From Rufibacter roseus (GTDB lineage Bacteria > Bacteroidota > Bacteroidia > Cytophagales > Hymenobacteraceae), in NCBI RefSeq assembly GCF_001647285.1, contig NZ_LRML01000008.1:1-64000 (forward strand): DNA of 64,000 nucleotides. The letters are read 5' to 3'. The translations under genes were made by a program, and so were the position numbers. Positions 47,407 to 56,166 of the stretch are shown in pieces. The notes below the pieces were generated by a model that saw only the letters and a list, made by a program, of their open reading frames with translations, did no database searches and was not told the origin of the DNA. Positions within the stretch are counted from its first letter, which is position 1, and each line of letters begins with the position of its first letter.

Positions 47407-47414
47407 TACATTTG
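47407..47414 (+). promoter_or_regulatory. Candidate -7 element for the kelch protein
   Basis: TACATTTG matches TAnnTTTG, 122 nt before the start codon, in very AT-rich sequence. The -33 element is not clear. Confidence 0.3.
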
Positions 47415-47536
47415 CTTAGTTGTACAAAAAAGTTTTATGTGTTAGATTAAAGAAACACGAAGTAGGTTCGTGGATGCTTAGTTTGCTTTACAATAAATTA
47501 GAAAATTTTTCTTAATCAATAAACCAAAATTTAATA

Positions 47537-48748
47537 ATGATGAGAGCTACAATTGTATTGCTTAGTCTCCTTTTTAATTCACTGTTGTTGTGTGCTCAAA
47601 ACTTAGAGTTTCAAGATTTGGCTAATATGGGACTTGCACGTGGTGGTGTATCTGCTACTGAAAATGGAAACCATATTTATGTTTCAAATGGTTTTTCCCA
47701 AAATGAATTTGAAACAAGTTTAGTCGAGAAATATAATATTACAACAAACTCATGGTCAATTCTTACAAATGCAACTATTGCTAAGAAATGGGCTTCCTCA
47801 GAAATTGTAGGTGATTATTTATATATAATAAATGGAGATTATTTCAATGGCCAACGCCTATACAATAATAAAGTAGAAAAAATCAATACCACTACTGGGG
47901 CAATTACATACGGTGCAAATAATCCACACCCTGCCAGATCCTCTGGCTCGGCAGTACTAGGAAACAAAATTTACATCTTTGGTGGGAGAAGTGCTTCTTC
48001 AACCTTTTCTAATAAACTTCTTTCCTATGACACCTCTACTGATACATGGACAGTACTCGCCGATATGCCTGTAGCTAAGGAAACTGCAGGCGAAATTGTA
48101 AATGGAAAGTTATATGTTATTGGTGGCTTTAATGAAACATCTTCTAACCAAGTAAATATCTACGATATAGAGAGTAACACTTGGAGTAATACTTCCATTA
48201 CTCTACCTGTAAGTATTTCTGCACATGCTACAACGGTTGTGGGAAACAATATATGGATCATCGGGGACCATCAGGATGAAACATTCATTGGCTATTTTGA
48301 CACTGTCACAAATCAGTTAGTGGAGGTGGAAAATAATATGATCCCTAGAAGGCATGCCGGAGCAGTGGTAGTAAATGGTAAGTTATATGTTATGGGGGGT
48401 AACCAACACAAAGAGGGTGAAACACAATCTCCTCTTCTTTCCACTTCCTTGGCAAGTCTACAATCGGCTAATATTCCAGAAGTTTTATCAGTAGATGACC
48501 AACTGGTGGATGGACAAATTTCTGTTTATCCTAATCCTTTTGTTGATAAAGTTAACGTAGTTTTATCAGAAAATAGGCGGGGTAATTATGAATACCATAT
48601 TACAGATATTTTTGGGAAATTTTTAAAAAGAGGAAGAACTGATATAAATGGAGAAATAGTGTTGTCAGAATTAAAAAGCGGCAATTATGTGTTGAAATTA
48701 ATAGGCGCTAATGGAGAAGTAATACGAAAGAAAGTAATTAAACTTTAG
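47537..48748 (+). CDS. Secreted kelch-repeat protein with T9SS type A sorting domain
   Basis: The 403-residue protein has a signal peptide ending LLLCAQN and about six kelch beta-propeller blades (for example GSAVLGNKIYIFGGRS, GEIVNGKLYVIGGF, GAVVVNGKLYVMGGN). The C-terminal 80 residues form a type A T9SS sorting domain (ISVYPNPFVDKVNVVL ... GNYVLKLIGANGEVIRKKVIKL). It is therefore exported by T9SS and probably attached at the surface. The function is unknown. The gene is visibly AT-richer than its neighbours and flanked by AT-rich spacers, which suggests separate ancestry. ATG at 47540 is an equally good start. Confidence 0.85.
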   Translation: MMRATIVLLSLLFNSLLLCAQNLEFQDLANMGLARGGVSATENGNHIYVSNGFSQNEFETSLVEKYNITTNSWSILTNATIAKKWASSEIVGDYLYIINGDYFNGQRLYNNKVEKINTTTGAITYGANNPHPARSSGSAVLGNKIYIFGGRSASSTFSNKLLSYDTSTDTWTVLADMPVAKETAGEIVNGKLYVIGGFNETSSNQVNIYDIESNTWSNTSITLPVSISAHATTVVGNNIWIIGDHQDETFIGYFDTVTNQLVEVENNMIPRRHAGAVVVNGKLYVMGGNQHKEGETQSPLLSTSLASLQSANIPEVLSVDDQLVDGQISVYPNPFVDKVNVVLSENRRGNYEYHITDIFGKFLKRGRTDINGEIVLSELKSGNYVLKLIGANGEVIRKKVIKL

Positions 48749-48837
48749 TTGCTGACTTTCTGAACAGCTTCTTAAGTCACGGAAGTAAATCCGCGCCATA
48801 GAAATAATCCCAGACTTAAAATTGCTTTATCTAAACA

Positions 48838-48845
48838 TATCTTTG
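48838..48845 (+). promoter_or_regulatory. Candidate -7 element for the DUF2911 gene
   Basis: TATCTTTG matches TAnnTTTG, 48 nt before the start codon. The -33 element is not clear. Confidence 0.4.
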
Positions 48846-48893
48846 AACCTGAAAATCCTTTACATTTAGACCCACAACTAATTAAAGACAATA

Positions 48894-49427
48894 ATGAAAA
48901 CGCCAAACAAAAATTTCCTCTTCACCCTCTTCTTCCTGTTCACCATGACTGCCTCTGTCTTCGCGCAGGATGCCAAGCCGGTAGCAAGTCCAGCGGCAAC
49001 AGCTACTGGGAAAGTGGGCGGAGCCAACATCACCGTTAACTACAGCAGCCCAGCGGTGAAAGGCCGTACTATTTGGGGAGAGCTGGTGCCGTATGGAAAA
49101 GCTTGGAGAGCTGGTGCCAACAAAGCCACTACCTTCACCACTGACAAAGACATTAAAGTGGAAGGAAAAACGCTGAAAGCCGGTTCTTACTCAGTGTTTA
49201 TGGTGCCTGGTGAGAAGGAATGGCAAATCATCTTCAACTCAGAAACCGGCCAAGGGGGCACCAAACAAGGTGGAGTTGCCAATTTTGACCCGGCCAACAA
49301 TGTGCTGGTGGTAAACGTGAAGCCAAAGAAGTCGGCTACCATGAATGAGCGGTTGGTGTATGAAATCACGAACAAAGGTTTTGCCCTGAAGTGGGAGAAC
49401 CTGGAAGTTCCGGTGGCTATCAAGTAG
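48894..49427 (+). CDS. DUF2911 exported protein
   Basis: The 177-residue exported protein (signal ending ASVFAQD) consists of one DUF2911 beta-sandwich domain: VNYSSPAVKGRTIWGELVPY, KAWRAGANKATTF, LKAGSYSVFMVPG and WQIIFN are the conserved segments. DUF2911 proteins are frequent in Bacteroidota and their role is unknown. It stands alone, with its own candidate promoter and a strong terminator shared with the convergent qorB. Confidence 0.9.
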   Translation: MKTPNKNFLFTLFFLFTMTASVFAQDAKPVASPAATATGKVGGANITVNYSSPAVKGRTIWGELVPYGKAWRAGANKATTFTTDKDIKVEGKTLKAGSYSVFMVPGEKEWQIIFNSETGQGGTKQGGVANFDPANNVLVVNVKPKKSATMNERLVYEITNKGFALKWENLEVPVAIK

Positions 49428-49447
49428 AAAAAAGCTGCTTTAATAAA

Positions 49448-49490
49448 AACAGAAAAGCCTGCTCCGTAATTGGGGCAGGCTTTTCTGTTT
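49448..49490. terminator. Bidirectional terminator between DUF2911 gene and qorB
   Basis: AACAGAAAAGCCTGC pairs with GCAGGCTTTTCTGTT, with CCGTAATTGGG in the loop region. It lies between convergent genes and can serve both. Confidence 0.9.
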
Positions 49491-49531
49491 CTAAGGTAAT
49501 TCTAAATAAGAATCGGAAAGAATAAGTGGAA

Positions 49532-50389
49532 TTACTGCGCCCCTTTCAATGCCTGAGCTACGGCCTCAGACAGGGGAGTAGTGGGGCGGCCAATGAGTTT
49601 TGACAATTGGCGGCTGTCGTCATACAAGGCCCCATTTGACGCCGATACATCCCAGCTGGCAATGCCGTGGGCAAATCCTTCAGGCACCCCGAAGCTGGCT
49701 AGCGCGGCAGCATAGTCGGCTGGTGGTAAGTTTTTGTACGGAATGTCTTTGCCGGTCTGGCGGGAGATTTCGGCGGCATATTCGGCTAGCGTGAACGCTT
49801 CGTCTCCGGCCAATTCATAGGTTTTGCCTTGATGTCCTTCACCTGTCAGCACGGCTACGGCGGCATCGGCGAAGTCTTCGCGGGTGGCGGCAGAAATTTT
49901 GCCTTCTCCGGCGCTTCCAATCACGGCGCCTCCGGCCAAAGCACCGCCAATAGAACCGGTGTAGTTCTCAGTGTACCAGCCGTTGCGCAGGAGCGTGAAC
50001 GGAATGCCTGAATCTTGCAGAGCGGCTTCGGTGGCTTTGTGCTCATCGGCTAAGCTAATGTCAGTGGTGTCAGCATGGAGGATGCTGGTGTACACAATCC
50101 ATTTTACTCCGGCTTTCTTTGCCGCTTCAATCACGTTTTTGTGCTGTGTGGCGCGTTGGCCTACTTCACTCGAAGAAATGAGAAGTAGAGAATCAACGCC
50201 AGTCAAAGCGCTTTGCAGGGTGTCGGGTTGGCTGTAATCTGCTTCACGGGCTTCTACGCCCAAGTCAGAAGCTTTTTCAGGGGCTCTCACCAGCGCAACT
50301 ATATTTTCAGAAGATACTTTCTCTTTGAGCTTGTCTACCACTATGCGACCCAATTGTCCGGTTGCTCCTGTAATGCCTATTTTCGTCAT
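49532..50389 (-). CDS. qorB: NAD(P)H:quinone oxidoreductase, QorB/NmrA type
   Basis: The 285-residue protein is an atypical SDR of the NmrA-like QorB group, which reduces quinones with NADPH. Visible are the cofactor loop GITGATGQLGR, ALVRAPEKA, LLLISSSEVGQRATQH, the substrate-side segment IVYTSILHADTT and LLRNGWYTENY. These match E. coli QorB closely by memory. It is monocistronic, and its 3' end meets the DUF2911 terminator. Confidence 0.88.
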   Translation of the reverse strand: MTKIGITGATGQLGRIVVDKLKEKVSSENIVALVRAPEKASDLGVEAREADYSQPDTLQSALTGVDSLLLISSSEVGQRATQHKNVIEAAKKAGVKWIVYTSILHADTTDISLADEHKATEAALQDSGIPFTLLRNGWYTENYTGSIGGALAGGAVIGSAGEGKISAATREDFADAAVAVLTGEGHQGKTYELAGDEAFTLAEYAAEISRQTGKDIPYKNLPPADYAAALASFGVPEGFAHGIASWDVSASNGALYDDSRQLSKLIGRPTTPLSEAVAQALKGAQ

Positions 50390-50710
50390 AAGTTCTATTC
50401 GTTTTATGTGATGACTTTTTAAAGGTATTGGTACTTCTTTTACTTCGTACCTCTCAGTAAAGGTTCACAAAGTGCCACGAGTATCAAATAATAGGCTGGT
50501 TTAATGCAGTAAACCGTTGCTGCATGAAGTCAAGAGAGATAACGGTTTTCATGAAAGATCAAAGTGGAGATCTCTAACAGAAAAGTCCATTTAAAAGGAA
50601 GAGCCTCTAGAAAAAAGAAGCGGCTGTTTTCGGCCTGTTTCATGAAAAACAAACCGAAAACAGCCGCCAAAGTCTTGAGTCTTACCTCTTGAATCTTGTT
50701 TCTAAAAAGA
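50390..50710. other. Spacer between qorB and the COG2426 gene
   Basis: About 320 bp hold the qorB promoter (no clear consensus found) and palindrome copy 11 near its right end. No gene or RNA is recognised. Confidence 0.5.
50621..50666. repeat. Dispersed 40-bp palindrome, copy 11
   Basis: CGGCTGTTTTCGG pairs with CCGAAAACAGCCG, and inner CTGTTT..AAACA also pairs. The outer CGG/CCG and the C:G at the variable stem position are compensated changes. It lies 44 nt past the stop of the minus-strand COG2426 gene. Confidence 0.88.
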
Positions 50711-51175
50711 TCACAGGCTTTTCCAGCCCAGGTTTCCGTAATAAGAGCCTATCGCCATGACGATGCAGGAGACAAGCACGCCTAAACTGGTTGCCAAGAA
50801 TGCTTTTTTGCGTTCAATTTTAAGCACATAAGCCGCAATGGTGCCCATATAGGCTCCGGTGCCGGGCAACGGAATCATCACAAAAACCATGAGGCCCCAA
50901 AAACCATATTTCTGCACCTCGGCACCCACGGTTCTTTTGGCGCGTTTAGAGAAGTGAATCACGCCTCGGCGGTAGCGGCGGCTAGGCCAGAGTTTGTTGC
51001 TGAACGTGTCAATGAGCCACATGAGCAACGGAAACACGAGCAGGTTACCTATCAGGCCCACTAAAAATGCCCAGCCAACGGGGAAGTCGTTTAGCACGGC
51101 GTAGGGTATGCCGGCTCTGGCTTCTCCCAACGGGGAGATGCTCAATAAAAAGGTGTAAATCAGAACTTCCAGCAT
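50711..51175 (-). CDS. COG2426-family small membrane protein (putative small multidrug export protein)
   Basis: The 154-residue integral membrane protein starts MLEVLIYTFLLSISPLGEAR and has about four hydrophobic segments, with conserved SPLGEARAGIPYA and FGLMVFVMIPLPGTGAYMGT-like stretches (here GLMVFVMIPLPGTGAYMG). It belongs to the DedA-like COG2426 group often labelled small multi-drug export protein; that function is weakly supported for the family. It is divergent from mgtC. Confidence 0.82.
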   Translation of the reverse strand: MLEVLIYTFLLSISPLGEARAGIPYAVLNDFPVGWAFLVGLIGNLLVFPLLMWLIDTFSNKLWPSRRYRRGVIHFSKRAKRTVGAEVQKYGFWGLMVFVMIPLPGTGAYMGTIAAYVLKIERKKAFLATSLGVLVSCIVMAIGSYYGNLGWKSL

Positions 51176-51299
51176 GGGGAATAAAGGAGAAATACAAAGT
51201 TCGGAATTTGTGGCATTACTTGGTGCTGCTCAGGCAAACTTTTACTTCTGTTGGCAGTAAAGGGAAAGACTCACCTGTAAACAAGCTCGAACGCTTTAT

Positions 51300-52001
51300 A
51301 TGGACTTTATTGTACTCGACACCACGGAAATTTCTTCCCAAACCATTGTCCTCCGGCTTTTTCTGAGCACTCTCTTAGGAGGTTTGCTGGGCTGGGAACG
51401 CGAATCAAGAAGGCAGCAAGCCGGTTTGCGCACGCACATGGTCATTAGTGTGGGCGCCTGTTTGCTCATGCTCATCTCCATCTACATTCCGCAGACCTTC
51501 TCACAGTACCCTAACGTAGATCCGGGCCGAATTGCGGCGCAGGTAGAGTCCGGGATTGGTTTTCTGGGGGCGGGAGCTATTTACAGGTTAGGCGCCAACA
51601 CCCACGGCCTCACCACGGCGGCTACCATTTGGGCAGTGGCGGCCGTGGGTTTAAGTGTGGGCGTGGGTATGTATGAGGCGGCCGTGGTAGTGACCTTGCT
51701 GCTGCTGTTTGTGCTGTCTATTCTGGATAAAGTAGGGAAGAAATTCTTTGTTGGCGGCTCCTTTAAAACCCTGAAAATCAGTTTTCAGTCCGCTAAGATT
51801 GAAACAAATAAGGTGTTTGCTATTTTAGAGAAGTATAAGATCACCACCCGTAACGTGAACGTGGTGCAGTCGCAGAACAAGCATAACGCCAAAATTCAGC
51901 TGTATGTGTTTGTGCCAGACAATTTAAATCTGAAGAACTTCTACAAAGATCTGAACGAGCTAAAGAACGTGGGGCAAATCTCATTGGGGCAGGAGTTTTA
52001 G
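51300..52001 (+). CDS. mgtC: MgtC/SapB-family membrane protein
   Basis: The 233-residue protein has an N-terminal MgtC domain with four to five membrane helices (LLGGLLGWERESRRQQAGLRT, VISVGACLLMLIS, RIAAQVESGIGFLGAGAI, LTTAATIWAVAAVGLSVG) and a soluble C-terminal domain of about 90 residues. MgtC proteins are linked to magnesium homeostasis and ATP synthase control in other bacteria. Whether this one acts so is inference. It is transcribed away from the COG2426 gene. Confidence 0.9.
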   Translation: MDFIVLDTTEISSQTIVLRLFLSTLLGGLLGWERESRRQQAGLRTHMVISVGACLLMLISIYIPQTFSQYPNVDPGRIAAQVESGIGFLGAGAIYRLGANTHGLTTAATIWAVAAVGLSVGVGMYEAAVVVTLLLLFVLSILDKVGKKFFVGGSFKTLKISFQSAKIETNKVFAILEKYKITTRNVNVVQSQNKHNAKIQLYVFVPDNLNLKNFYKDLNELKNVGQISLGQEF

Positions 52002-52060
52002 GAACAAGTGTTGTGGTCAGAGCAAAAGTAGAAAGGTGCCAACTAGGATTTAATGGGGCA

Positions 52061-52096
52061 GTTTTTCGCCTCTTTTCCAGAAATCACGCCTAAAAC
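52061..52096. repeat. Dispersed 40-bp palindrome, copy 12 (degenerate)
   Basis: GTTTTTCGCCTCTTTTCC..GAAATCACGCCTAAAAC keeps the family layout with several mismatches. It lies 59 nt after the mgtC stop. Confidence 0.5.
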
Positions 52097-52167
52097 GCAA
52101 TGACAGCATTTCAATATTTGATGTTGATTGAAGACGAATAAAAGATCAGGAGCAAAGCCAGAGTTGT

Positions 52168-52713
52168 ATGGAAGAAACCCTACGTTTATTTGTAGCTGCC
52201 GCCTTGCCTGCGGAGGTGAAAGACTATCTGGTGCAGGCGCGGGACCAATACCAGGACCCGAACAGCAGATCCGTGCCAGAGCAAAACCTGCACCTCACGC
52301 TTTACTTTATCGGGAATGTGCCAGCGTTTGAGGAAGAAACCAACAAGCAGAAAATAGCTGAGGTAGCGAAGCGGCACCAGCCTTTTACGCTGGCTTTGGA
52401 GCAACTGGAGCCGGGGCCAAAGCCTAAATCGCCCAGATTAATTTGGGCGCGTTTCCGGCAACATGAAGCCTTTACGCAATTAAGTCAGGAGCTGACGGAG
52501 GCCTTGTCCTCCGAAACATCAAAGCAAAAGGAATTTATACCGCATGTTACGGTGGCGCGTTTCAAGAAAGAAGTACGGGTGAGGCATAATCTTTCTGTGG
52601 TGTCACCTCCCGAAGAAATTCTGTTTCCGGTTAGTTCTATTGCGCTGTGGCAGTCTAAGCTGGCATCGCCGCATCCGGTGTATTCGGTGGTGGAGGAGTT
52701 TTCATTGGGCTAA
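52168..52713 (+). CDS. thpR: RNA 2',3'-cyclic phosphodiesterase
   Basis: The 181-residue 2H phosphoesterase has both HxT signatures: HLTLYFIG near residue 47 and HVTVARFK near residue 128. The N-terminus LRLFVAAALPAEVKDYL is typical of ThpR (formerly LigT). The enzyme opens 2',3'-cyclic phosphates on RNA ends. It is a stand-alone gene ending before an inverted repeat shared with tyrS. Confidence 0.93.
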   Translation: MEETLRLFVAAALPAEVKDYLVQARDQYQDPNSRSVPEQNLHLTLYFIGNVPAFEEETNKQKIAEVAKRHQPFTLALEQLEPGPKPKSPRLIWARFRQHEAFTQLSQELTEALSSETSKQKEFIPHVTVARFKKEVRVRHNLSVVSPPEEILFPVSSIALWQSKLASPHPVYSVVEEFSLG

Positions 52714-52812
52714 TGAGTTGCACAATCTTACTATAGACCAGCTGAAAGAGGTTCATCTATTGAAGTACTGCGGTCATGTGAGGGTAGATAAGGTTTAAAG
52801 TATACCCCTTAA

Positions 52813-52852
52813 ACAGCAGCAGCAGGCAAAATCATTTGCCTGCTGCTGCTGT
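52813..52852. terminator. Long hairpin between convergent thpR and tyrS
   Basis: ACAGCAGCAGCAGGCAAA pairs perfectly with TTTGCCTGCTGCTGCTGT around ATCA. The stem is 18 bp, but neither side has a clear T-tract, so termination is likely by position and stem strength only. The CAG/CTG triplet content is unusual. Confidence 0.65.
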
Positions 52853-52870
52853 AGAGTGTTTATAAAAAGG

Positions 52871-54175
52871 TTATACCGCTTTTACCAGGTAGTAATTCTT
52901 CTTTCCTTTCTGCACCACCAGATACTTACCCTGCAGTAAGTCTGACGTGACAGTCTCAGCTACGTTGCCTACTTTCTGGCGGTTAATGCTTACGCCGCCA
53001 TTCTGGATCATTTTTTTGGCTTCGCTTTTAGAGTCGAAAATTTGGGCTTGCGTTAGCTCAGAAAGTAAATCAACGGCAAGGGTATCACTGGTCAATTGAT
53101 CTTTTGGAACATCAATTTGAGGAACTCCTTCAAAAACAGCCAATAAAGTAGCTTCAGGTAAGTTTCTTAATGTTTCTAAGTCACCTTTACCAAATAAAAT
53201 CTGAGAAGCCTCTACGGCACTTTCATATTCCTCGGCGGAATGTACGGTGGTGGTTACCTCTTTAGCCAGGGCTTTCTGCAGAACGCGCAGGTGCGGCGCT
53301 TGCTCATGTTCGGCAACAAGGGCAGCAATTTCCTCTTGGTTGAGCAGGGTAAAGCGCTTGATCAGTTTTTCCGCTTCCTCATCGGCTACGTTCAGCCAGA
53401 ACTGGTAAAACTTGTAAGGGCTGGTCATAGTAGGATCTAGCCACACGTTGCCGCTCTCTGACTTTCCGAACTTGCTGCCGTCGGCTTTGGTTACCAGTGG
53501 GGTAGTCAAAGCAAAGGCCTTTCCGCCTTCCATGCGTCTGATCAGCTCAGTGCCCGAGGTAATGTTACCCCACTGGTCAGAACCGCCCATCTGCAGTTTT
53601 ACATTCTTGTTTTTGTAAAGGTGGAAGTAGTCATACCCTTGCAGTAACTGGTAAGAGAATTCCGTGAAAGAAAGTCCTTCGGCACCGTTTTCACCTTCCT
53701 GAGCCGTGATCCGCTTCTGCACCGACTCCTTTTTCATCATGTAGTTCACCGTGAGGTGCTTACCCACATTCCGAAGAAAGTCCAAGAAAGAGAACTCTTT
53801 AAACCAGTCGTAGTTGTTCACGATCTCCGCGGAGTTGGCCCCCCCGTCAAAAGAAAGGAATTTCTCCAGCTGCTTTCTAATGCCTTCTTGGTTTGCTCTC
53901 AATACTTCTTCAGACAAGAGATTGCGCTCCGCAGATTTACCAGAAGGGTCACCAATCATACCGGTAGCCCCACCCACCAAAGCGATGGGTTTGTGCCCAG
54001 CCCGCTGAAGGTGTACCAGTAACATAATAGTGGCCAGGTTACCTATATGTAGAGAAGAGGCGGTAGGGTCAAAACCCACATAGCCCGTTGTCATTTCCGC
54101 TTTCAGTTGCTCTTCCGTGCCTGGCATGGTGTCTTGCAACATGCCCCGCCAACGCAGTTCTTCAATCAAATTCAT
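52871..54175 (-). CDS. tyrS: Tyrosyl-tRNA synthetase
   Basis: This enzyme charges tRNA-Tyr. The 434-residue class I synthetase has the HIGH-type motif in [10 protein letters not shown], the tyrosine-binding [23 protein letters not shown] and the KMSKS-type loop [11 protein letters not shown]-terminal S4 RNA-binding domain (about 365-430; [15 protein letters not shown]) completes it. Length is normal. Confidence 0.97.
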   Translation of the reverse strand: MNLIEELRWRGMLQDTMPGTEEQLKAEMTTGYVGFDPTASSLHIGNLATIMLLVHLQRAGHKPIALVGGATGMIGDPSGKSAERNLLSEEVLRANQEGIRKQLEKFLSFDGGANSAEIVNNYDWFKEFSFLDFLRNVGKHLTVNYMMKKESVQKRITAQEGENGAEGLSFTEFSYQLLQGYDYFHLYKNKNVKLQMGGSDQWGNITSGTELIRRMEGGKAFALTTPLVTKADGSKFGKSESGNVWLDPTMTSPYKFYQFWLNVADEEAEKLIKRFTLLNQEEIAALVAEHEQAPHLRVLQKALAKEVTTTVHSAEEYESAVEASQILFGKGDLETLRNLPEATLLAVFEGVPQIDVPKDQLTSDTLAVDLLSELTQAQIFDSKSEAKKMIQNGGVSINRQKVGNVAETVTSDLLQGKYLVVQKGKKNYYLVKAV

Positions 54176-54197
54176 GTATCATCGGTTTTTGCTGCGC

Positions 54198-54205
54198 CAA
54201 AGATA
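54198..54205 (-). promoter_or_regulatory. Candidate -7 element of tyrS
   Basis: On the minus strand this reads TATCTTTG, an exact TAnnTTTG match 22 nt upstream of the tyrS start, which would give a very short leader. The -33 element is not evident. Confidence 0.45.
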
Positions 54206-54282
54206 CACCTCTTGCTTATTCGGTGCTAGTTATTCGTTTGTAGTTGTTCGCCTGAGTGAAAGTGATGGGGCATTCTATACTC

Positions 54283-54320
54283 TCTTTTACGCCTGATTTT
54301 CTAAAAACAGCTCCAAAACA
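54283..54320. repeat. Dispersed 40-bp palindrome, copy 13 (degenerate)
   Basis: CTTTTACGCCTGATTTT..AAAAACAGCTCCAAAACA lies 11 nt after the stop of the minus-strand lipoprotein gene and behind the tyrS promoter. Confidence 0.55.
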
Positions 54321-54331
54321 CTGTTGAACTT

Positions 54332-54718
54332 TTAACGTTCTGGCTTTAGGTCGTTTTTGAAGGTGACAAAAGAATCCGCAGTTTCTAAATCTTTTTCTTT
54401 AGTAAATCTTACCTCTATATAGTCTAGTTCTTTAAATCCGGGATAGCTGGTCTGTACGCTTTGTTGAACCTGGTTTGCCATTTCCTCTAGTTCTGGATAA
54501 GAAACAGAATCAATGGGGTAATCATAAAACGTTACACTTACATTATTTTCTCCTTCAGTAGTACTCCAATTATAGCTTGTATTTATTTTCTCATGTTGAA
54601 AAGCAGAGATCAAGCTTTCATTTACAGCTTTATACTGTTCGAACTTCTCTTTGAGGTGGCAGGAGGGGAAGCAGCAGAGTATTAACAGAATGCAGAGAAT
54701 GGCACTTGGTTTTTTCAT
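54332..54718 (-). CDS. Hypothetical small lipoprotein
   Basis: The 128-residue protein has a clear lipoprotein signal (hydrophobic ILCILLILCC, lipobox FPSC with Cys20). The mature part is mixed charged with no repeat or motif I recognise; segments such as NVSVTFYDYPIDSVSYPELEE suggest a small alpha/beta fold. It has its own palindrome copy behind it, as other genes here do, supporting that it is real. The function is unknown. It is divergent from holA. Confidence 0.75.
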   Translation of the reverse strand: MKKPSAILCILLILCCFPSCHLKEKFEQYKAVNESLISAFQHEKINTSYNWSTTEGENNVSVTFYDYPIDSVSYPELEEMANQVQQSVQTSYPGFKELDYIEVRFTKEKDLETADSFVTFKNDLKPER

Positions 54719-54864
54719 TGAATAAAGATGGTTGCTATAAATTTTATAATGTTACTTTAAATGATGTATCATCAATAAGCCCTTTGAAAATATTATCGGG
54801 CAAATGAATTGGGCTGGAAAAGCTATTTGAAAGGCAAGATAGTGGTTTCATCTATTAAGTATGG

Positions 54865-54872
54865 TAACTTTG
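54865..54872 (+). promoter_or_regulatory. Candidate -7 element of holA
   Basis: TAACTTTG matches TAnnTTTG, 27 nt before the start codon. The -33 element is not evident. Confidence 0.45.
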
Positions 54873-54899
54873 GGTCTCAGACAATATTGAACCAGTTAC

Positions 54900-55952
54900 A
54901 TGGCGCTGACCGCAGAAGACATTCTCAAGCAACTTAAGAACCGCGAATTCGCTCCTGTGTATTTCTTGCAGGGCGAGGAGCCTTACTATATTGACAAAAT
55001 CTCTGATTATATAGAGCAGCACGCCCTCAATGACATGGAAAAGGGTTTTAACCAGGTGGTCATGTACGGCAAAGACACTGATGTGCCTACCGTTCTGCTG
55101 CAGGCCAAGCGTTTTCCGATGATGTCTGAACGTTCAGTGGTCATTGTGAAGGAGGCCCAGAACCTGCCCAACCTAGAGGCCGACCCAGAAAAAGACTCTG
55201 CCGCTAAACAATTGGAGGCGTATCTGAACAATCCGTTACCTTCTACCATACTGGTGTTCTGCCACAAGCACAAGGTGCTGGACGGGCGTAAGCGGCTGGC
55301 GAAACTTTTGACAAAACAGGCGGTTTTACTTACAACTAAAAAGCTGTACGAGAACCAGGTGCCCGGCTGGATCAATCAGTTCATCAAAAGCAAGAACCTA
55401 CAGGCCACCCCGCAGGCGGTCATGATGCTGGGAGAGTTCATTGGGTCAGACCTTTCAAGGTTGGCCAACGAGATAGAAAAGTTAGCCATCAACCTGAAAC
55501 CGGGGCAAACCATAGACGAGGGGCTGGTGCAGGAAAACATTGGCATGAGCAAGGAATACAACATCTTTGAGCTGCAAAATGCCCTTACCCGTCAAGATGT
55601 ACTAAAGGCCAACCGAATTCTCAATTACTTTGAGTCAAACCCCAAAGACAATCCGCTGATCCCCAACCTGGTGCTGTTGTTTTCTTTTTTCACCAAACTC
55701 ATGACGCTGCACCTCTTGCCACAAATTACGGAGCAGACGGTGGCTAAGAGTTTGGGGAACCGGGGCTTTCTGGCCAAAGAATACATGCAGGCATTGCGGG
55801 CATATCCGTATGGGCGGGTGCTACAGATTATAGGTTTCATTCATCAGGCTGATTTACAGAGTAAAGGTATTGAAGGGGGCAATTTGTCTGATGCCGCCAT
55901 TTTAAAAGAATTGGTGTTTAAAATTTTGCACCCGATACCTATTTTGGTTTAA
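54900..55952 (+). CDS. holA: DNA polymerase III subunit delta
   Basis: HolA is the clamp-loader subunit that opens the beta sliding clamp. The 350-residue protein has the family N-terminus APVYFLQGEEPYYIDKIS, the clamp-binding region around AKRFPMMSERSVVIVKEAQ and the C-terminal helical collar with GSDLSRLANEIEKLA and MSKEYNIFELQNAL. Length is usual. A palindrome copy begins 1 nt after its stop. Confidence 0.93.
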   Translation: MALTAEDILKQLKNREFAPVYFLQGEEPYYIDKISDYIEQHALNDMEKGFNQVVMYGKDTDVPTVLLQAKRFPMMSERSVVIVKEAQNLPNLEADPEKDSAAKQLEAYLNNPLPSTILVFCHKHKVLDGRKRLAKLLTKQAVLLTTKKLYENQVPGWINQFIKSKNLQATPQAVMMLGEFIGSDLSRLANEIEKLAINLKPGQTIDEGLVQENIGMSKEYNIFELQNALTRQDVLKANRILNYFESNPKDNPLIPNLVLLFSFFTKLMTLHLLPQITEQTVAKSLGNRGFLAKEYMQALRAYPYGRVLQIIGFIHQADLQSKGIEGGNLSDAAILKELVFKILHPIPILV

Positions 55953-55998
55953 TTCCTGTTTTTGGGCTGTTTTTCAGGAATCAGCCCAAAAACAGGAA
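55953..55998. repeat. Dispersed 40-bp palindrome, copy 14
   Basis: TTCCTGTTTTTGGGCTG pairs with CAGCCCAAAAACAGGAA, both outer and inner stem changes being compensated. It starts directly after the holA stop codon. Confidence 0.88.
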
Positions 55999-56166
55999 AT
56001 TAAGCAGAGGGTGAAACGCTAAATCCGGTTGGCCTTCGTTGAACTCTCATAAACAGCCGATAAAATCGGTGTCTCTTCCACGCATTTTTTTTAATTTTGA
56101 AGGACGGGCTTTCCAGTCGGGTTCTGATTTCCGGAAAACCTGATGGTTGCCTTAATCCAGTAAACT

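Noticed and set aside
409-55998. Dispersed palindromes as simple rho-independent terminators
   Set aside because: Several lie beside separate classical terminators (7293, 37568), they lack a following T-tract, and the copy at 4604 is not at a known gene end. A terminator role alone does not explain the conserved TTTT/AAAA stem pattern.
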